Shown here: one piece after another, positions 1 through 8,193 of the stretch
How positions within the stretch are numbered: position 1 is the first letter of the stretch
Layout: each line of letters opens with the position of its first letter
Source: Fen-455 sp050012675
GTDB lineage: Bacteria > Actinomycetota > Acidimicrobiia > Acidimicrobiales > Bog-793
Length of the DNA stretch: 64,000 nucleotides
Direction of reading: 5' to 3'
Assembly (NCBI GenBank): GCA_050012675.1
Contig: JBEKGS010000017.1
Coordinates: forward strand, 1 to 64,000
Position numbers and translations under genes: made by a program
The notes under the pieces: model-generated
What the model saw: the letters and a program-made list of their open reading frames with translations, nothing else
Database searches by the model: none
What the model was told of the DNA's origin: nothing

Positions 1-458
1 AATTCCGCCACACCCGCGTCTCCGCCACGTTCCAGCTCTGCGGCGAGTCGCTCGTCCGCGGCCCGGCGCTGGCGGCGTTCCTCCTCGTCGACGATGCCCG
101 GGTGGGCTCCGATGACGACGAGCCGCTCGACGAGCCCCGGCGAATCGAGTGCCAGGTGCAGGCAGCACCGGCCGCCGAGCGAGTAGCCGACGTAGCCCGC
201 CTTGGCGCCCGCCCGGCCGAGGGCCTCCGCCGTACCGGTGAGCCCCGAGCCGTCCCCGGGAAGCGGAGAGCGGCCGTGACCGGGAAGGTCCGGCGTCACG
301 ACCTCGAACTCGCCCGCGAGCTGTTCGGCGACTCGCGCCCAGGAACCGCCCGTCTGGGTGAACCCGTGGACGAGCACGATCCTCGGTCCCTGACCCTGAC
401 TCGCGGCGTGCAGCTCGAGGGGCTGGCGCCCTTCGGGCAGGCTGTTCTCCAAGGACAT
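1..458 (-). CDS. menH: MenH-like alpha/beta hydrolase (partial, 3' end beyond window)
   Basis: The reverse strand reads without a stop from the ATG at 458 to the window edge, 152 codons. The N-terminal part holds an oxyanion-type HGF.TQTGGSW motif, a PDLPGHGRS strand and the nucleophile elbow GYSLGGR, the pattern of 2-succinyl-6-hydroxy-2,4-cyclohexadiene-1-carboxylate synthase and near relatives. The Asp and His of the triad would lie beyond the edge. It diverges from menD with five bases between start codons, which supports a menaquinone role. A TANNNT -10 element on the minus strand ends 8 nt before the ATG, so the mRNA is probably leaderless. Another small alpha/beta hydrolase is the alternative. 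Confidence 0.82.
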   Translation of the reverse strand, partial: MSLENSLPEGRQPLELHAASQGQGPRIVLVHGFTQTGGSWARVAEQLAGEFEVVTPDLPGHGRSPLPGDGSGLTGTAEALGRAGAKAGYVGYSLGGRCCLHLALDSPGLVERLVVIGAHPGIVDEEERRQRRAADERLAAELERGGDAGVAE

Positions 459-463
459 CGTCG

Positions 464-2239
464 GTGACGGTAGCGGCCAGCTTCACGGCCACGCTCGTCG
501 ACGAGTGGGTGCGTGCCGGGCTCACCGATGCCGTGGTGGCCCCTGGCTCGCGCTCCTCCCCGCTCGTGGTCGCGCTCGCGCGCGAGTCCCGGATTGCCCT
601 GCACGTGCGCCTGGACGAGCGCTCGGCGGCTTTCTTCGCCCTCGGGATCGGGCTTGCGACGGGGCGGCCGGCAGTTCTCGTCACCACGAGCGGGACCGCC
701 GCGGTCGGGGTTCACGCGGCTGTCGTGGAGGCTCACCTCTCCCGCGTGCCCCTCATCGTGTGCACCGCGGACCGGCCGCCCGAGCTGCACCACGTGGGTG
801 CCCCCCAGACCATCGAGCAGTCCGGTCTGTTCGGCGGGGCCTTGAGGTGGGCCGTCGACCCCGGCGTGCCCGACCCGGAGGCCAGGTCTTCGTGGCGCTC
901 GCTCGCCAGCCGGCTCGTCGCCGAGGCCACGGCCGGGCCGATGGGGCCCGGCCCTGTGCACGCCAACCTCTCGTTTCGAGACCCGCTCCTGGGCGCCGCC
1001 GACGAGCTGCCGCCGGGGCGTCGCAACGGCCGCCCCTGGCACAGGGTGGACCCGGTCAGGAAGGTCCTCGACCCGGCCTCGCTCGACTCCTTCGCCGCCC
1101 TCGCCCGCCCTGCGGCAAGGGGACTGATCGTGGCGGGTGCGGGTGCGGGTCGCCCCGAGACCATCCAGCGCCTGTCCTCGACCCTGGGCTGGCCGGTCCT
1201 CGCCGACCCGCGTTCGGGTGCCCGGGCCCCGGGTGAGCAGGGCTCGGTGACCATCGCGGCCGCCGATGCGCTGCTTCGCGTCGAGAGCTTTGCCGGCACT
1301 CACGTTCCCGAGATCGTCCTGCGCCTAGGCCAGTCATGGGCCTCCAGGGTCGTGGGCGAATGGCTGGCGTCGTGCTCGGAGGCGGGCGCGGTCCAGGTGT
1401 TGGTCGATCCCCACTGGGCCTGGCAGGACCCGCGTCGCGAGGCCGATGTCGTGCTGGCGGCGGACCCGGATCACGTGATGGAGGCGGTGATGGCGCGAGT
1501 GCCCGAAGCCGGCACGCCCGGCCGCTCGGCCTGGGCGGCACCTTTGACCTGGTCGGAGGGATGGGCCGAAGCCGAGGCGGCCGCCCAGCACGCCATCGAC
1601 GCCGCCCTGGCCCGCCACGGTGAGGCCACCGAGCCCGCAACGGCGCGGGCACTTTTTGCCTGGGCTCCCCCCTCCACGACGATCGTCGCGTCGTCTTCAA
1701 TGCCGGTGCGAGACCTGGAGTGGTTCGCGGCCCCGCGCCCGGACCCCCCTCGCGTGCTCTCGAACCGCGGAGCCAACGGGATCGACGGAGTGACCTCGAC
1801 GACGCTCGGTGTCACGGCCGCGGCCGGTGGCGCAGGGGGTCCCGTCGTAGGGCTGATAGGTGATCTGGCGTTCCTGCACGACTCGACGGCGCTCGTCCGA
1901 GGGCGGCGCGAGCCCGCCCTCCCCGCACTGCTGGTCGTCATCGATAACGGAGGCGGCGGGATCTTCTCGTTCCTGCCTCAGGCCTCCGAGCTAGACGAGG
2001 CCTACTTCGAGAGGCTGTTCGGCACTCCGCAGCGCATCGACGTTGCCGATGTGGCGAGGGCCGCAGGCTGCGACACCTTCGAGGTGACCTCAAGCAGACA
2101 AGTCCCGGGACAGCTCGACACCGCCCTCTACGACGCCGGGCGTCACGGGTCCGCAGTCGTCGTAGTGCGCAGCGACCGAAAGGCCAACGTGGCGCTGCAC
2201 ACCGAGCTCGAGGCCGAAGTCGCCCTCGCTGTGGGCTGA
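464..2239 (+). CDS. menD: 2-succinyl-5-enolpyruvyl-6-hydroxy-3-cyclohexene-1-carboxylate synthase
   Basis: This 591-residue protein is the ThDP-dependent enzyme joining isochorismate and 2-oxoglutarate in menaquinone synthesis. The N-terminal domain has APGSRSSPL, LDERSAAFFALG and TSGTAAV, and TADRPPELHHVGAPQTI follows, all typical of MenD. The C-terminal ThDP domain carries the GDLAFLHD and NGGGGIFSFL segments that bind diphosphate and Mg. The GTG at 464 was chosen because AAGGA lies 8 nt upstream and the protein then aligns with MenD N termini. That ribosome binding site overlaps the start of menH on the other strand, so the menD promoter must lie inside the menH coding sequence. Confidence 0.96.
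   Translation: MTVAASFTATLVDEWVRAGLTDAVVAPGSRSSPLVVALARESRIALHVRLDERSAAFFALGIGLATGRPAVLVTTSGTAAVGVHAAVVEAHLSRVPLIVCTADRPPELHHVGAPQTIEQSGLFGGALRWAVDPGVPDPEARSSWRSLASRLVAEATAGPMGPGPVHANLSFRDPLLGAADELPPGRRNGRPWHRVDPVRKVLDPASLDSFAALARPAARGLIVAGAGAGRPETIQRLSSTLGWPVLADPRSGARAPGEQGSVTIAAADALLRVESFAGTHVPEIVLRLGQSWASRVVGEWLASCSEAGAVQVLVDPHWAWQDPRREADVVLAADPDHVMEAVMARVPEAGTPGRSAWAAPLTWSEGWAEAEAAAQHAIDAALARHGEATEPATARALFAWAPPSTTIVASSSMPVRDLEWFAAPRPDPPRVLSNRGANGIDGVTSTTLGVTAAAGGAGGPVVGLIGDLAFLHDSTALVRGRREPALPALLVVIDNGGGGIFSFLPQASELDEAYFERLFGTPQRIDVADVARAAGCDTFEVTSSRQVPGQLDTALYDAGRHGSAVVVVRSDRKANVALHTELEAEVALAVG
467..472 (-). promoter_or_regulatory. -10 element for leaderless menH, inside menD codons 2-3
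   Basis: TACCGT on the minus strand is followed by 8 nt and then the menH ATG. The element lies wholly inside the first codons of the diverging menD. No convincing -35 was seen. Confidence 0.5.
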
Positions 2240-2320
2240 CAGGGCTGTGCCGCCCACCGCCGGCCCGCGCCCGGGGGACCGGCGTTCGCCCCGGCGCCGG
2301 CGCCGTGGCACGCTTTGGGC

Positions 2321-3607
2321 ATGGTGAAGATCTCGGACGACCTCGCTTTTCGCGGCCTGGTCCACCAGGTGAGCGACGAGGCGCTCTGGAAGCTTCTCGA
2401 CGAGGGGGCGACGACCGTCTACCAGGGGTTCGACCCCACCTCCGACAGCCTTCATGTCGGCAGTCTTCTCGGGATCATCACCCTGCGCCGGCTCCAGATG
2501 GCCGGCCACCGCCCCATTCTCCTCGCCGGCGGCGGCACGGGCCTCATCGGCGACCCGGGTGGCAAGGCAGACGAGCGGCAGTTGCTGTCGAAAGAGCAAC
2601 TCGCCGCCAACCTCGAGGCGGTCCGCGCTCAGCTCGCGAGCCTGCTCGATCTGTCGGCCGGGGCGGGAGCGGCCCAAGGCCTGTTGCTCGACAACTCGCC
2701 GTGGCTTTGTGCCTACGGCTTCATCGATTTCCTCCGCGACGTCGGCAAGCACTTCACCGTCAACCAGATGATCGCCAAGGAGTCGGTGAAGTCCAGGCTC
2801 GATCGTGCGGACCAGGGCATCTCCTACACCGAGTTCAGCTACATGCTGCTTCAGGCCTATGACTACCTCCACCTGCACGACGCCTACGGCTGCGGTCTGC
2901 AGATCGGGGGCAGTGACCAGTGGGGCAACATCACCCTCGGACTCGAGCTCATCCGCAAGGTCCGCGGCGCCGAGGCTTTCGCCCTCACCTTCCCGCTGCT
3001 GTTGCGACCCGACGGGACCAAGTACGGCAAGACCGAGTCCGGGGCGGTGTGGCTGGACCCCGCCAAGTCCTCTCCTTTCGAGATGTACCAGTTCTTCGTG
3101 CGGACTCCCGACGACGAGGTGGGACGCCTGCTGCGCTACTACACGTTCTTGTCCCGGGACGAGATCGAGGCGCTCGACACCGAGACGGCCGAGCGGCCGG
3201 GAGGAAGGAAGGCCCAGCTCGCCCTCGCGCGGGAGGTCTGCGCCATGGTCCACGGCCCTGTCGAGACCGAACGCGCCATCGCGGCCTCCCGGGCGCTTTA
3301 CTCCGAGGACGTGGCGAACCTCGACGAGTCCATGCTGCTCGAGGTCTTCGCTGACGCACCCTCGTCGCGCACCGCTCGTTCGCGGCTCGATTCCGGGGGG
3401 CTCCCCCTCGTAGACGCCCTCGTGTCCACGGGCCTGTTCTCCTCGAAGTCGGCTGCGCGCACGGGCCTTCAACAAGGCGGCGTGTACGTGAACAACCGCC
3501 GGCGGGCCGACCCCGAGGCGCTGCTCGGGCGCGAGGACCTGCTCGTCGACAGGTACGTGGTGCTGCGCAAGGGGCGGCGGGACTACCACCTGCTGCAGTT
3601 TGAGTGA
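2321..3607 (+). CDS. tyrS: Tyrosyl-tRNA synthetase
   Basis: This 428-residue class I aminoacyl-tRNA synthetase charges tRNA-Tyr in the cytoplasm. The Rossmann domain carries the HIGH-type motif HVGS near residue 47 and the KMSKS-type motif KYGKT near residue 230. The tyrosine-recognising region around YMLLQAYDYLHL and GGSDQWGNI is intact. A C-terminal S4 RNA-binding domain (about residues 360-428) includes KSAARTGLQQGGVYVNNRR. The ATG at 2321 is preferred over a TTG two codons earlier. The stop overlaps the start of the next gene by four bases (GTGA), so the two are probably co-translated. Confidence 0.97.
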   Translation: MVKISDDLAFRGLVHQVSDEALWKLLDEGATTVYQGFDPTSDSLHVGSLLGIITLRRLQMAGHRPILLAGGGTGLIGDPGGKADERQLLSKEQLAANLEAVRAQLASLLDLSAGAGAAQGLLLDNSPWLCAYGFIDFLRDVGKHFTVNQMIAKESVKSRLDRADQGISYTEFSYMLLQAYDYLHLHDAYGCGLQIGGSDQWGNITLGLELIRKVRGAEAFALTFPLLLRPDGTKYGKTESGAVWLDPAKSSPFEMYQFFVRTPDDEVGRLLRYYTFLSRDEIEALDTETAERPGGRKAQLALAREVCAMVHGPVETERAIAASRALYSEDVANLDESMLLEVFADAPSSRTARSRLDSGGLPLVDALVSTGLFSSKSAARTGLQQGGVYVNNRRRADPEALLGREDLLVDRYVVLRKGRRDYHLLQFE

Positions 3608-4071
3608 CGGCAGGCCTGAGGCACCCACTGGGCGAGGCGGCGGTCCTCGTCACAGTGCTGTTGGCGCTGGGCAGCCTCGCGGGCTGCACGTCCTACACCG
3701 GCTCGAAGGCGAATCAGGTGCGCCAGTGGGCTTCCCTCTCGTCTGTGAGCGCCAACGACGCTCTCGTCACCGCGGACATCGCGGCCATCAAGAAGTCGTT
3801 CAACGAGGGACGGCTCAAGTACGTCACGAGCAACTGCTCGGGACTCGTGTTCGACACGGGCACGGCCTATGGGAACCTGCCGACGCCGGACAACACCTTG
3901 ACCAACGAGCTGAACGTCGCCTACCAGGATTTCGTCAGTGCCGGCAGCGCGTGCGCCGCAGTCCATGAACTCGGCTCCAGCCGGATGACAAAGGCGCTCG
4001 AGACGATCGAGGTGGGCCTGGTCTCACTCGACGAGGCGAGCCGTCGCCTGGCGGCCGACGGGGTGCACTGA
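3604..4071 (+). CDS. Predicted lipoprotein of unknown function
   Basis: This 155-residue protein starts with a hydrophobic signal segment ending in a lipobox (LAGC, Cys28), so it should be lipid-anchored on the outer face of the membrane. The mature part is mostly helical-looking and has two further cysteines (near CSG and SACAA) that could form a disulfide. No domain was recognised. Its GTG start overlaps the tyrS stop by four bases, so expression is likely coupled to tyrS, with no functional link implied. Confidence 0.75.
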   Translation: MTAGLRHPLGEAAVLVTVLLALGSLAGCTSYTGSKANQVRQWASLSSVSANDALVTADIAAIKKSFNEGRLKYVTSNCSGLVFDTGTAYGNLPTPDNTLTNELNVAYQDFVSAGSACAAVHELGSSRMTKALETIEVGLVSLDEASRRLAADGVH

Positions 4072-4155
4072 GCCGGCATGGCCACCGATCCCCGGGGTTG
4101 CGCGGCTTTACGAAAGCGGTGCCGTGGCGACGCGCGCCAGCCCCTCCGGCACGGC

Positions 4156-4161
4156 TACGGT
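4156..4161 (+). promoter_or_regulatory. -10 element for leaderless flavin-reductase-like gene
   Basis: TACGGT followed by GCCATC and then GTG at 4168. The same hexamer and spacing recur before dapB. It argues for the GTG at 4168 as the start. Confidence 0.5.
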
Positions 4162-4167
4162 GCCATC

Positions 4168-4713
4168 GTGTCCAGCCGTTCTGTCCCTGTCGGTCCCGTG
4201 CCCGACGGCCTCGAGGCGGAGGTCTACGACCGGCTGCGCCGCCGCGTCCTGTGGAAGCTGCCCTCGGGTCTCTACCTGCTCGCAAGTCGCGCCGGCGAGC
4301 GCCGGAACCTCATGACTTTGAACTGGGCCATGCAGGTGTCCTCTGACCCGAAGTACGTGGCGGTCTCCGTCGAGCAGGAAGCTGTGACCCACGGCCTTAT
4401 AACCGAGGGCGGTTGTTTTGCACTGGCGCTGCTCGCCCGTGAGCACAGGGAAGTCGTGCGCAGGTTCGCGAAGCCGGCCGAACACGACGCCGTGGCCCAT
4501 ACGCTTGGGGGAATCGCGTACAGAGACGGGGTCAGCGGGGCGCCCATCCCCGATATCGCCATCGGCTACCTGGACTGCGGGCTCCGCCAGAGCCTTGATC
4601 TCGGGTCGCACTCGGTATTTGTCGGAGAGGTCCTGGACGCAGGGTTCGCGAACGGGGGCGAGACCGTTCCGGTTCTTCGCATGGAGGACACCCGGATGAA
4701 CTATGGCGGGTAG
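4168..4713 (+). CDS. Flavin reductase-like FMN-binding protein
   Basis: This 181-residue protein resembles the flavin reductase/FMN-binding split-barrel family. The segment with KLPSGLYLLASR, RRNLMTLNWAMQVS and VAVSVEQEAVTHGLI matches the strand and FMN-phosphate-binding order of that fold. It could reduce flavin with NAD(P)H or simply bind FMN; the partner is unknown. The GTG at 4168 was chosen because a -10 element sits 6 nt upstream. An in-frame ATG at 4078 would add a 30-residue Arg-rich tail with no family support. Its 3' end overlaps rnd by 11 bp. Confidence 0.72.
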   Translation: MSSRSVPVGPVPDGLEAEVYDRLRRRVLWKLPSGLYLLASRAGERRNLMTLNWAMQVSSDPKYVAVSVEQEAVTHGLITEGGCFALALLAREHREVVRRFAKPAEHDAVAHTLGGIAYRDGVSGAPIPDIAIGYLDCGLRQSLDLGSHSVFVGEVLDAGFANGGETVPVLRMEDTRMNYGG

Positions 4714-6037
4714 GGCAGTGGGACGCAGAAGCGGACCGGGTGAACGCAGCGGGCCGAGCCCCACATTCCGGCGCTCGGAGGGAAGCGACGGTTCGGGCGA
4801 CGAAGCCCTCGAGTCCTGGTCGCACGACCCGCGCGGCGGTGCCGAAACCGTTGTCACGCGCCCGGCGGGCGTGGGCGACTACCGCTGGATCGGTGACCGG
4901 TCGGCCCTCTCGGAGCTCGTGGACGAGCTCTCGTCCTGTGAGGTCTATGCGCTCGACACCGAGTTCCACCGGGAGAGGACGTACTTCCCGCAACTCGCCC
5001 TCGTCCAGCTCGCCTGGCAGGGCGGCATCGCTCTCGTCGACCCTCTCGCCATCGACATCACACCACTGTCGGCAGTGTTCGAGGGCCCGGGCCTGGCGGT
5101 GGTCCACGCGGCGGAACAGGACCTGGAAGTCCTAGAGCACACCTGCGGGACCGTGCCCACCAGATTGTTCGACACCCAGGTGGCGGCGGGTTTCTTGGGT
5201 CAGGTCTCCCCCTCTCTCGTGAACCTCGTCGAGCGGGTGCTCGGGGTGCGGCTGCTAAAGGGTGATCAGCTGACCGACTGGACGCGAAGGCCCCTGTCGG
5301 TGGGCCAGCTCGCCTACGCCGCGGGCGACGTGGCCTACCTGCTCGAGCTGCGCCGGCGCATCGCCGAGCGCCTCGAGGAAAAGGGCCGGATGCAGTGGGC
5401 TACCGAGGAGTTCGCCATCCTGCTCTCGCGGGACCGGTCCTCGACCGAGCCGGAGGAGGCGTGGTGGCGCCTGCCCCGTTCGCGCCAGCTTCGGGGAGCG
5501 GCCCGCGGCGTCGCCCAGTGTGTCGCCGCCTGGCGCGAGCGCAGGGCGCGACGCATGGACCTCCCGGTGCGTTTCGTCCTGCCGGATCTCGCCGTGCTCT
5601 CGATCGCCCAGCACCCCACTCGTACCCGGGAGGACCTCCGTCGCACGAGGAGCCTGGACGGGCGCCACCTCGGCGGCGGCGCCGCCGAGGAGCTCCTGGA
5701 AGCGGTCGCGATGGGCCTCGAGCTCCCGGTGTCCGAGCTGCGGCTTCCCCCGGCCCATGAGCTGGAGCAGCCCAACAGGGCCGTGACGACGCTCGCGACC
5801 GCCTATGTGGCCCAGCGCGCCGGCGACTTGGAGCTCGACCCCGCCATCCTCGCCACGCGCGCCGACCTGGTCGATTTCATGCAGGACCCCCCCCACGGCC
5901 GCCTCGCCAGTGGTTGGCGCAACGACCTTGTCGGAGAGGGGCTCCGGCGCCTGTCCAAGGGCATGGCGTCACTGTCGTTCGACGGGCGTGGCGCGCTCGT
6001 GCTCGAGGAGCGCTCCTTCCGCCCCGTCGACCACTGA
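4703..6037 (+). CDS. rnd: Ribonuclease D (3'-5' exoribonuclease, DEDDy type)
   Basis: This 444-residue protein has an RNase D catalytic domain at about residues 60-240. ALDTEFHRE supplies the first DEDD acidic pair, VVHAAEQDLEVL the second, and YAAGDVAYLLEL the DEDDy Tyr/Asp pair. A HRDC-type helical region follows, as in RNase D proteins that mature tRNA and other stable RNAs. The first 55 residues are Ser/Gly/Arg-rich and poorly conserved in appearance, so the true start could lie further downstream. It overlaps the flavin-reductase-like gene by 11 bp, suggesting one transcript. Its stop codon abuts the stop of the converging small gene. Confidence 0.9.
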   Translation: MAGRAVGRRSGPGERSGPSPTFRRSEGSDGSGDEALESWSHDPRGGAETVVTRPAGVGDYRWIGDRSALSELVDELSSCEVYALDTEFHRERTYFPQLALVQLAWQGGIALVDPLAIDITPLSAVFEGPGLAVVHAAEQDLEVLEHTCGTVPTRLFDTQVAAGFLGQVSPSLVNLVERVLGVRLLKGDQLTDWTRRPLSVGQLAYAAGDVAYLLELRRRIAERLEEKGRMQWATEEFAILLSRDRSSTEPEEAWWRLPRSRQLRGAARGVAQCVAAWRERRARRMDLPVRFVLPDLAVLSIAQHPTRTREDLRRTRSLDGRHLGGGAAEELLEAVAMGLELPVSELRLPPAHELEQPNRAVTTLATAYVAQRAGDLELDPAILATRADLVDFMQDPPHGRLASGWRNDLVGEGLRRLSKGMASLSFDGRGALVLEERSFRPVDH

Positions 6038-6286
6038 TCACGAACCGGCGGTCGGGGCCTTCTCCTCCGGGGCGGGCCTGAGGTCGATCCGCAACGTCAA
6101 GATCCCGTCCTCCAAGGAGGCATCGGCATCACCGAGCATGGCGAAGTCCTGAAAGTCGAGCTGCATCTGCCGCACGATCATCTGCCGCTCGGCCCCCTCC
6201 ACCGGCGGAATGCCGCGGCGGCGCACGGCTGCGGCCCGCTCCCGAAAGCGCGCGACCATCTCGTCGGCGTCGAATCCTTGCGTCAT
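6038..6286 (-). CDS. Small conserved-looking hypothetical protein
   Basis: This 82-residue acidic protein has no recognised domain. It contains a helical stretch (ADEMVARFRERAAAVRR) and the segment RQMIVRQMQLDFQDFAMLGDA. The start at 6286 is favoured because TATGTT lies 7 nt upstream as a leaderless -10 element. A longer start at 6298 would place that element inside the gene. Its stop lies directly beside the rnd stop on the opposite strand. Function is unknown. Confidence 0.6.
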   Translation of the reverse strand: MTQGFDADEMVARFRERAAAVRRRGIPPVEGAERQMIVRQMQLDFQDFAMLGDADASLEDGILTLRIDLRPAPEEKAPTAGS

Positions 6287-6293
6287 CGCCGCC

Positions 6294-6299
6294 AACATA
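6294..6299 (-). promoter_or_regulatory. -10 element deciding the start of the 82-residue gene
   Basis: TATGTT on the minus strand, then 7 nt, then ATG at 6286. The alternative ATG at 6298 is part of this hexamer, so it is unlikely to be the real start. Confidence 0.5.
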
Positions 6300-6470
6300 C
6301 CGGCCGTCGCAGCCCTGGGGCGACCTGCCCGAATACTGCCCTGGACGGATATGCTGTAGTCAGGTGGTAGGCGACCTAGGGGGCGTCGGCGGCCAGATTG
6401 GCAGCGGCTCAGCCGGGCTACCTCATCGCTGCTGTTAGAGGCGGCATCCGCGAGATGTTGGGAGCGGCTC

Positions 6471-6734
6471 GTGAAAAAGGGACGTCATCGGCGTTTCGAA
6501 GAGGCGCGCAGCCTAAAGCGCGCAATCGAGGTAACTGTGGAGCCGTGTCCCGAATGCGGGGCCGACCCTGAGGAGGAACATGCCTCCTGGTGCCTTTACG
6601 AATCGGAGGAGCTGGACGAGCTCGAAGAAGTCGACCGGCTCAGGCCCGGCTCGCACATTCCGGCCCCTTACATAGAGGGCAACGGTGTGCACGACCGCGC
6701 CGGTGGCGAGGCCCCCGGCCCCCGGCAGTCCTAG
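6471..6734 (+). CDS. Small acidic protein with a zinc-ribbon-like CPEC motif
   Basis: This 87-residue protein has a basic N terminus (KKGRHRR), then CPECG and a later WCLYE cysteine, which looks like half of a zinc ribbon, followed by an acidic stretch. GGGAG sits six nt before the GTG start. About 110 nt of leader separates it from a possible -10 (TATGCT near 6349), so unlike most neighbours it is leadered. Its TAG overlaps the stop of the converging gene at a CTAG. Function is not recognised. Confidence 0.55.
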   Translation: MKKGRHRRFEEARSLKRAIEVTVEPCPECGADPEEEHASWCLYESEELDELEEVDRLRPGSHIPAPYIEGNGVHDRAGGEAPGPRQS

Positions 6735-7522
6735 TCGAGGCTGCTCCCGGCACCCGGGCCCGGAGGCCGGGCGCGAACGGTGGGATGTGCCAGCAACGAG
6801 ACGCGGCGTCCCCCCGGGACGGTCCTCGCGTGCATGTAGGCGGCGAGCAGGTCGTAGACGTCCTGGCCGACCATGGCGACGATCTCGTCTTTGAGCGAGA
6901 CGTACACCGGCCGGGTCCCGCTGAAGGCCTGCGGTTCCTCGGTGCACCACCAAGCGAACTCCGCGCCCCCGGCCCCCCAGTGCCTGCGCCCCCACTCACC
7001 CAGCGCGCTCGTGACGTGCCCGTCGGCGGACACCGTGTCCTCGCGCCGCAGCGGCAGTTGCCAGCAGACCTCGGGCTTGAGCTCGCGTGGGGCAAGGCCC
7101 CGGTCGAGGGCGGCCCGGTGCAGTGCGCATCCGGCCCCGCCGGGGTGAGAAGGGCGGTTCAAGAAGATGCAGGCGCCGTCGACCAGGCGCGTGGTGATGA
7201 CGCCTTTGGCGTCGCGCTTCAGCACGCCCGTGTTGCGCCGGCCCTTTGCGCGGAACTGCCACTGCTCTCCCGACAGCGTCGTGGCCGCGGTGGCGACGCG
7301 CTCTGCGTCCGCCTCGTCGGTGAAGTGGGCGCCGTAGGAACAGCATCCCTCCATCCGTTCGGCGCTCGGCGCCGTGAGCACGCCCTGGCATCCGGCACCG
7401 TAGATGCATCGCCAGGCACTCGAGAGGAACGTCACGTCCATGAGCCAGGTGCGGTCCTCGAGCGGGTCCGCGAAGCTCACCCACTCATGGGCGTCACCAG
7501 GTGGCTCATGCGCAGCGGCCAT
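6731..7522 (-). CDS. Cysteine-cluster protein, YkgJ/DUF3109-like (putative metal-binding)
   Basis: This 263-residue protein carries clustered cysteines: RCIYGAGCQG, EGCCSYGAHF, DGACIFL, GAGCALH and KPEVCWQLP. The order Cys-Ile-Phe-Leu, Gly-Cys-Ala-Leu-His, then Pro-x-x-Cys-x-x-x-Pro resembles the UPF0153/YkgJ family of putative zinc- or iron-chelating proteins and DUF3109. The role is unknown. It diverges from the NfuA-like gene, and the -10 elements of the two promoters share two base pairs. That suggests joint regulation and a possible Fe-S or metal connection, which is inference. Confidence 0.6.
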   Translation of the reverse strand: MAAAHEPPGDAHEWVSFADPLEDRTWLMDVTFLSSAWRCIYGAGCQGVLTAPSAERMEGCCSYGAHFTDEADAERVATAATTLSGEQWQFRAKGRRNTGVLKRDAKGVITTRLVDGACIFLNRPSHPGGAGCALHRAALDRGLAPRELKPEVCWQLPLRREDTVSADGHVTSALGEWGRRHWGAGGAEFAWWCTEEPQAFSGTRPVYVSLKDEIVAMVGQDVYDLLAAYMHARTVPGGRRVSLLAHPTVRARPPGPGAGSSLD

Positions 7523-7528
7523 CCGGTC

Positions 7529-7538
7529 ACGGTAGCGT
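7529..7538. promoter_or_regulatory. Overlapping divergent leaderless promoters
   Basis: The ten bases ACGGTAGCGT contain TAGCGT on the plus strand (7 nt before GTG at 7546) and TACCGT on the minus strand (6 nt before ATG at 7522). The two -10 elements share the central TA step. Predicted transcription starts are about 24 bp apart and face away from each other. Confidence 0.55.
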
Positions 7539-7545
7539 GCTCGCC

Positions 7546-8169
7546 GTGAAAGATGTGATCCGCGTGACGTCCGCCGCGCTCGAGGTCGTGCGCGAGGTCC
7601 GCGCCGGCGAGGCCGACCCGGAGGGCCTCGCCCTTTTCATCGAGGTGAACGGCAGCGCGAACGGCGCTTACACCTACGACCTCTGGTTCGGGGCCACCTC
7701 CAGGATCACCCCGGCGGACCACCGCCAACTGGCGGGTGACATTCCCGTCGTCGTGCCGGGCCCCAGTGTCGAACGGCTCCGTGGCGCAGTGCTGGACGTG
7801 AACCCGGTTGCGGGCGAGTCGGGACTCGCGATCATCAACGCGAACACGCCTGAGCGCCTGTCGGCTCCAGACCTCAAAGGGGGCGACCTCACCGGCCCCG
7901 TCGCGCGACGCGTCATCGAGGTGCTCGAGAACGACGTCAATCCGCAGATCGCCATGCACGGCGGGCGCGCCGCGCTCGTGGGCGTCGAGGGCTCGGTCGC
8001 CTACGTGGAGATGTCCGGCGGTTGCCAGGGCTGCGGCATGGCCCGGGCGACCCTGAGCCAGGGCATCGCCGTGGCCATCACCGACGCCGTGGCGGAGATC
8101 AGCGAGGTCGTGGACGTCACCGACCACATGTCGGGGCTGAACCCGTACTTCGAGCCGGGACTGGCTTGA
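7546..8169 (+). CDS. NfuA-like Fe-S cluster carrier protein
   Basis: This 207-residue protein has an N-terminal A-type/HesB-like region without its usual cysteines (residues 1-105), as in NfuA. The C-terminal Nfu domain holds the cluster-binding CxxC in GGCQGCGMA (Cys160, Cys163). NfuA-type proteins carry and deliver [4Fe-4S] clusters. LipA, encoded in this window as a fusion, is a known kind of client. The GTG at 7546 sits 7 nt after TAGCGT and fits a leaderless mRNA; a frame extension to 7501 has no such support. It converges with the dienelactone hydrolase gene. Confidence 0.85.
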   Translation: MKDVIRVTSAALEVVREVRAGEADPEGLALFIEVNGSANGAYTYDLWFGATSRITPADHRQLAGDIPVVVPGPSVERLRGAVLDVNPVAGESGLAIINANTPERLSAPDLKGGDLTGPVARRVIEVLENDVNPQIAMHGGRAALVGVEGSVAYVEMSGGCQGCGMARATLSQGIAVAITDAVAEISEVVDVTDHMSGLNPYFEPGLA

Positions 8170-8175
8170 GCAACC

Positions 8176-8190
8176 GGCTTACGTGAAGCC
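8176..8190. terminator. Weak stem-loop between convergent genes
   Basis: GGCTT-ACGTG-AAGCC followed by TTCTC on the plus strand. The 5-bp stem and short T run make it a weak candidate bidirectional terminator. Confidence 0.3.
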
Positions 8191-8193
8191 TTC

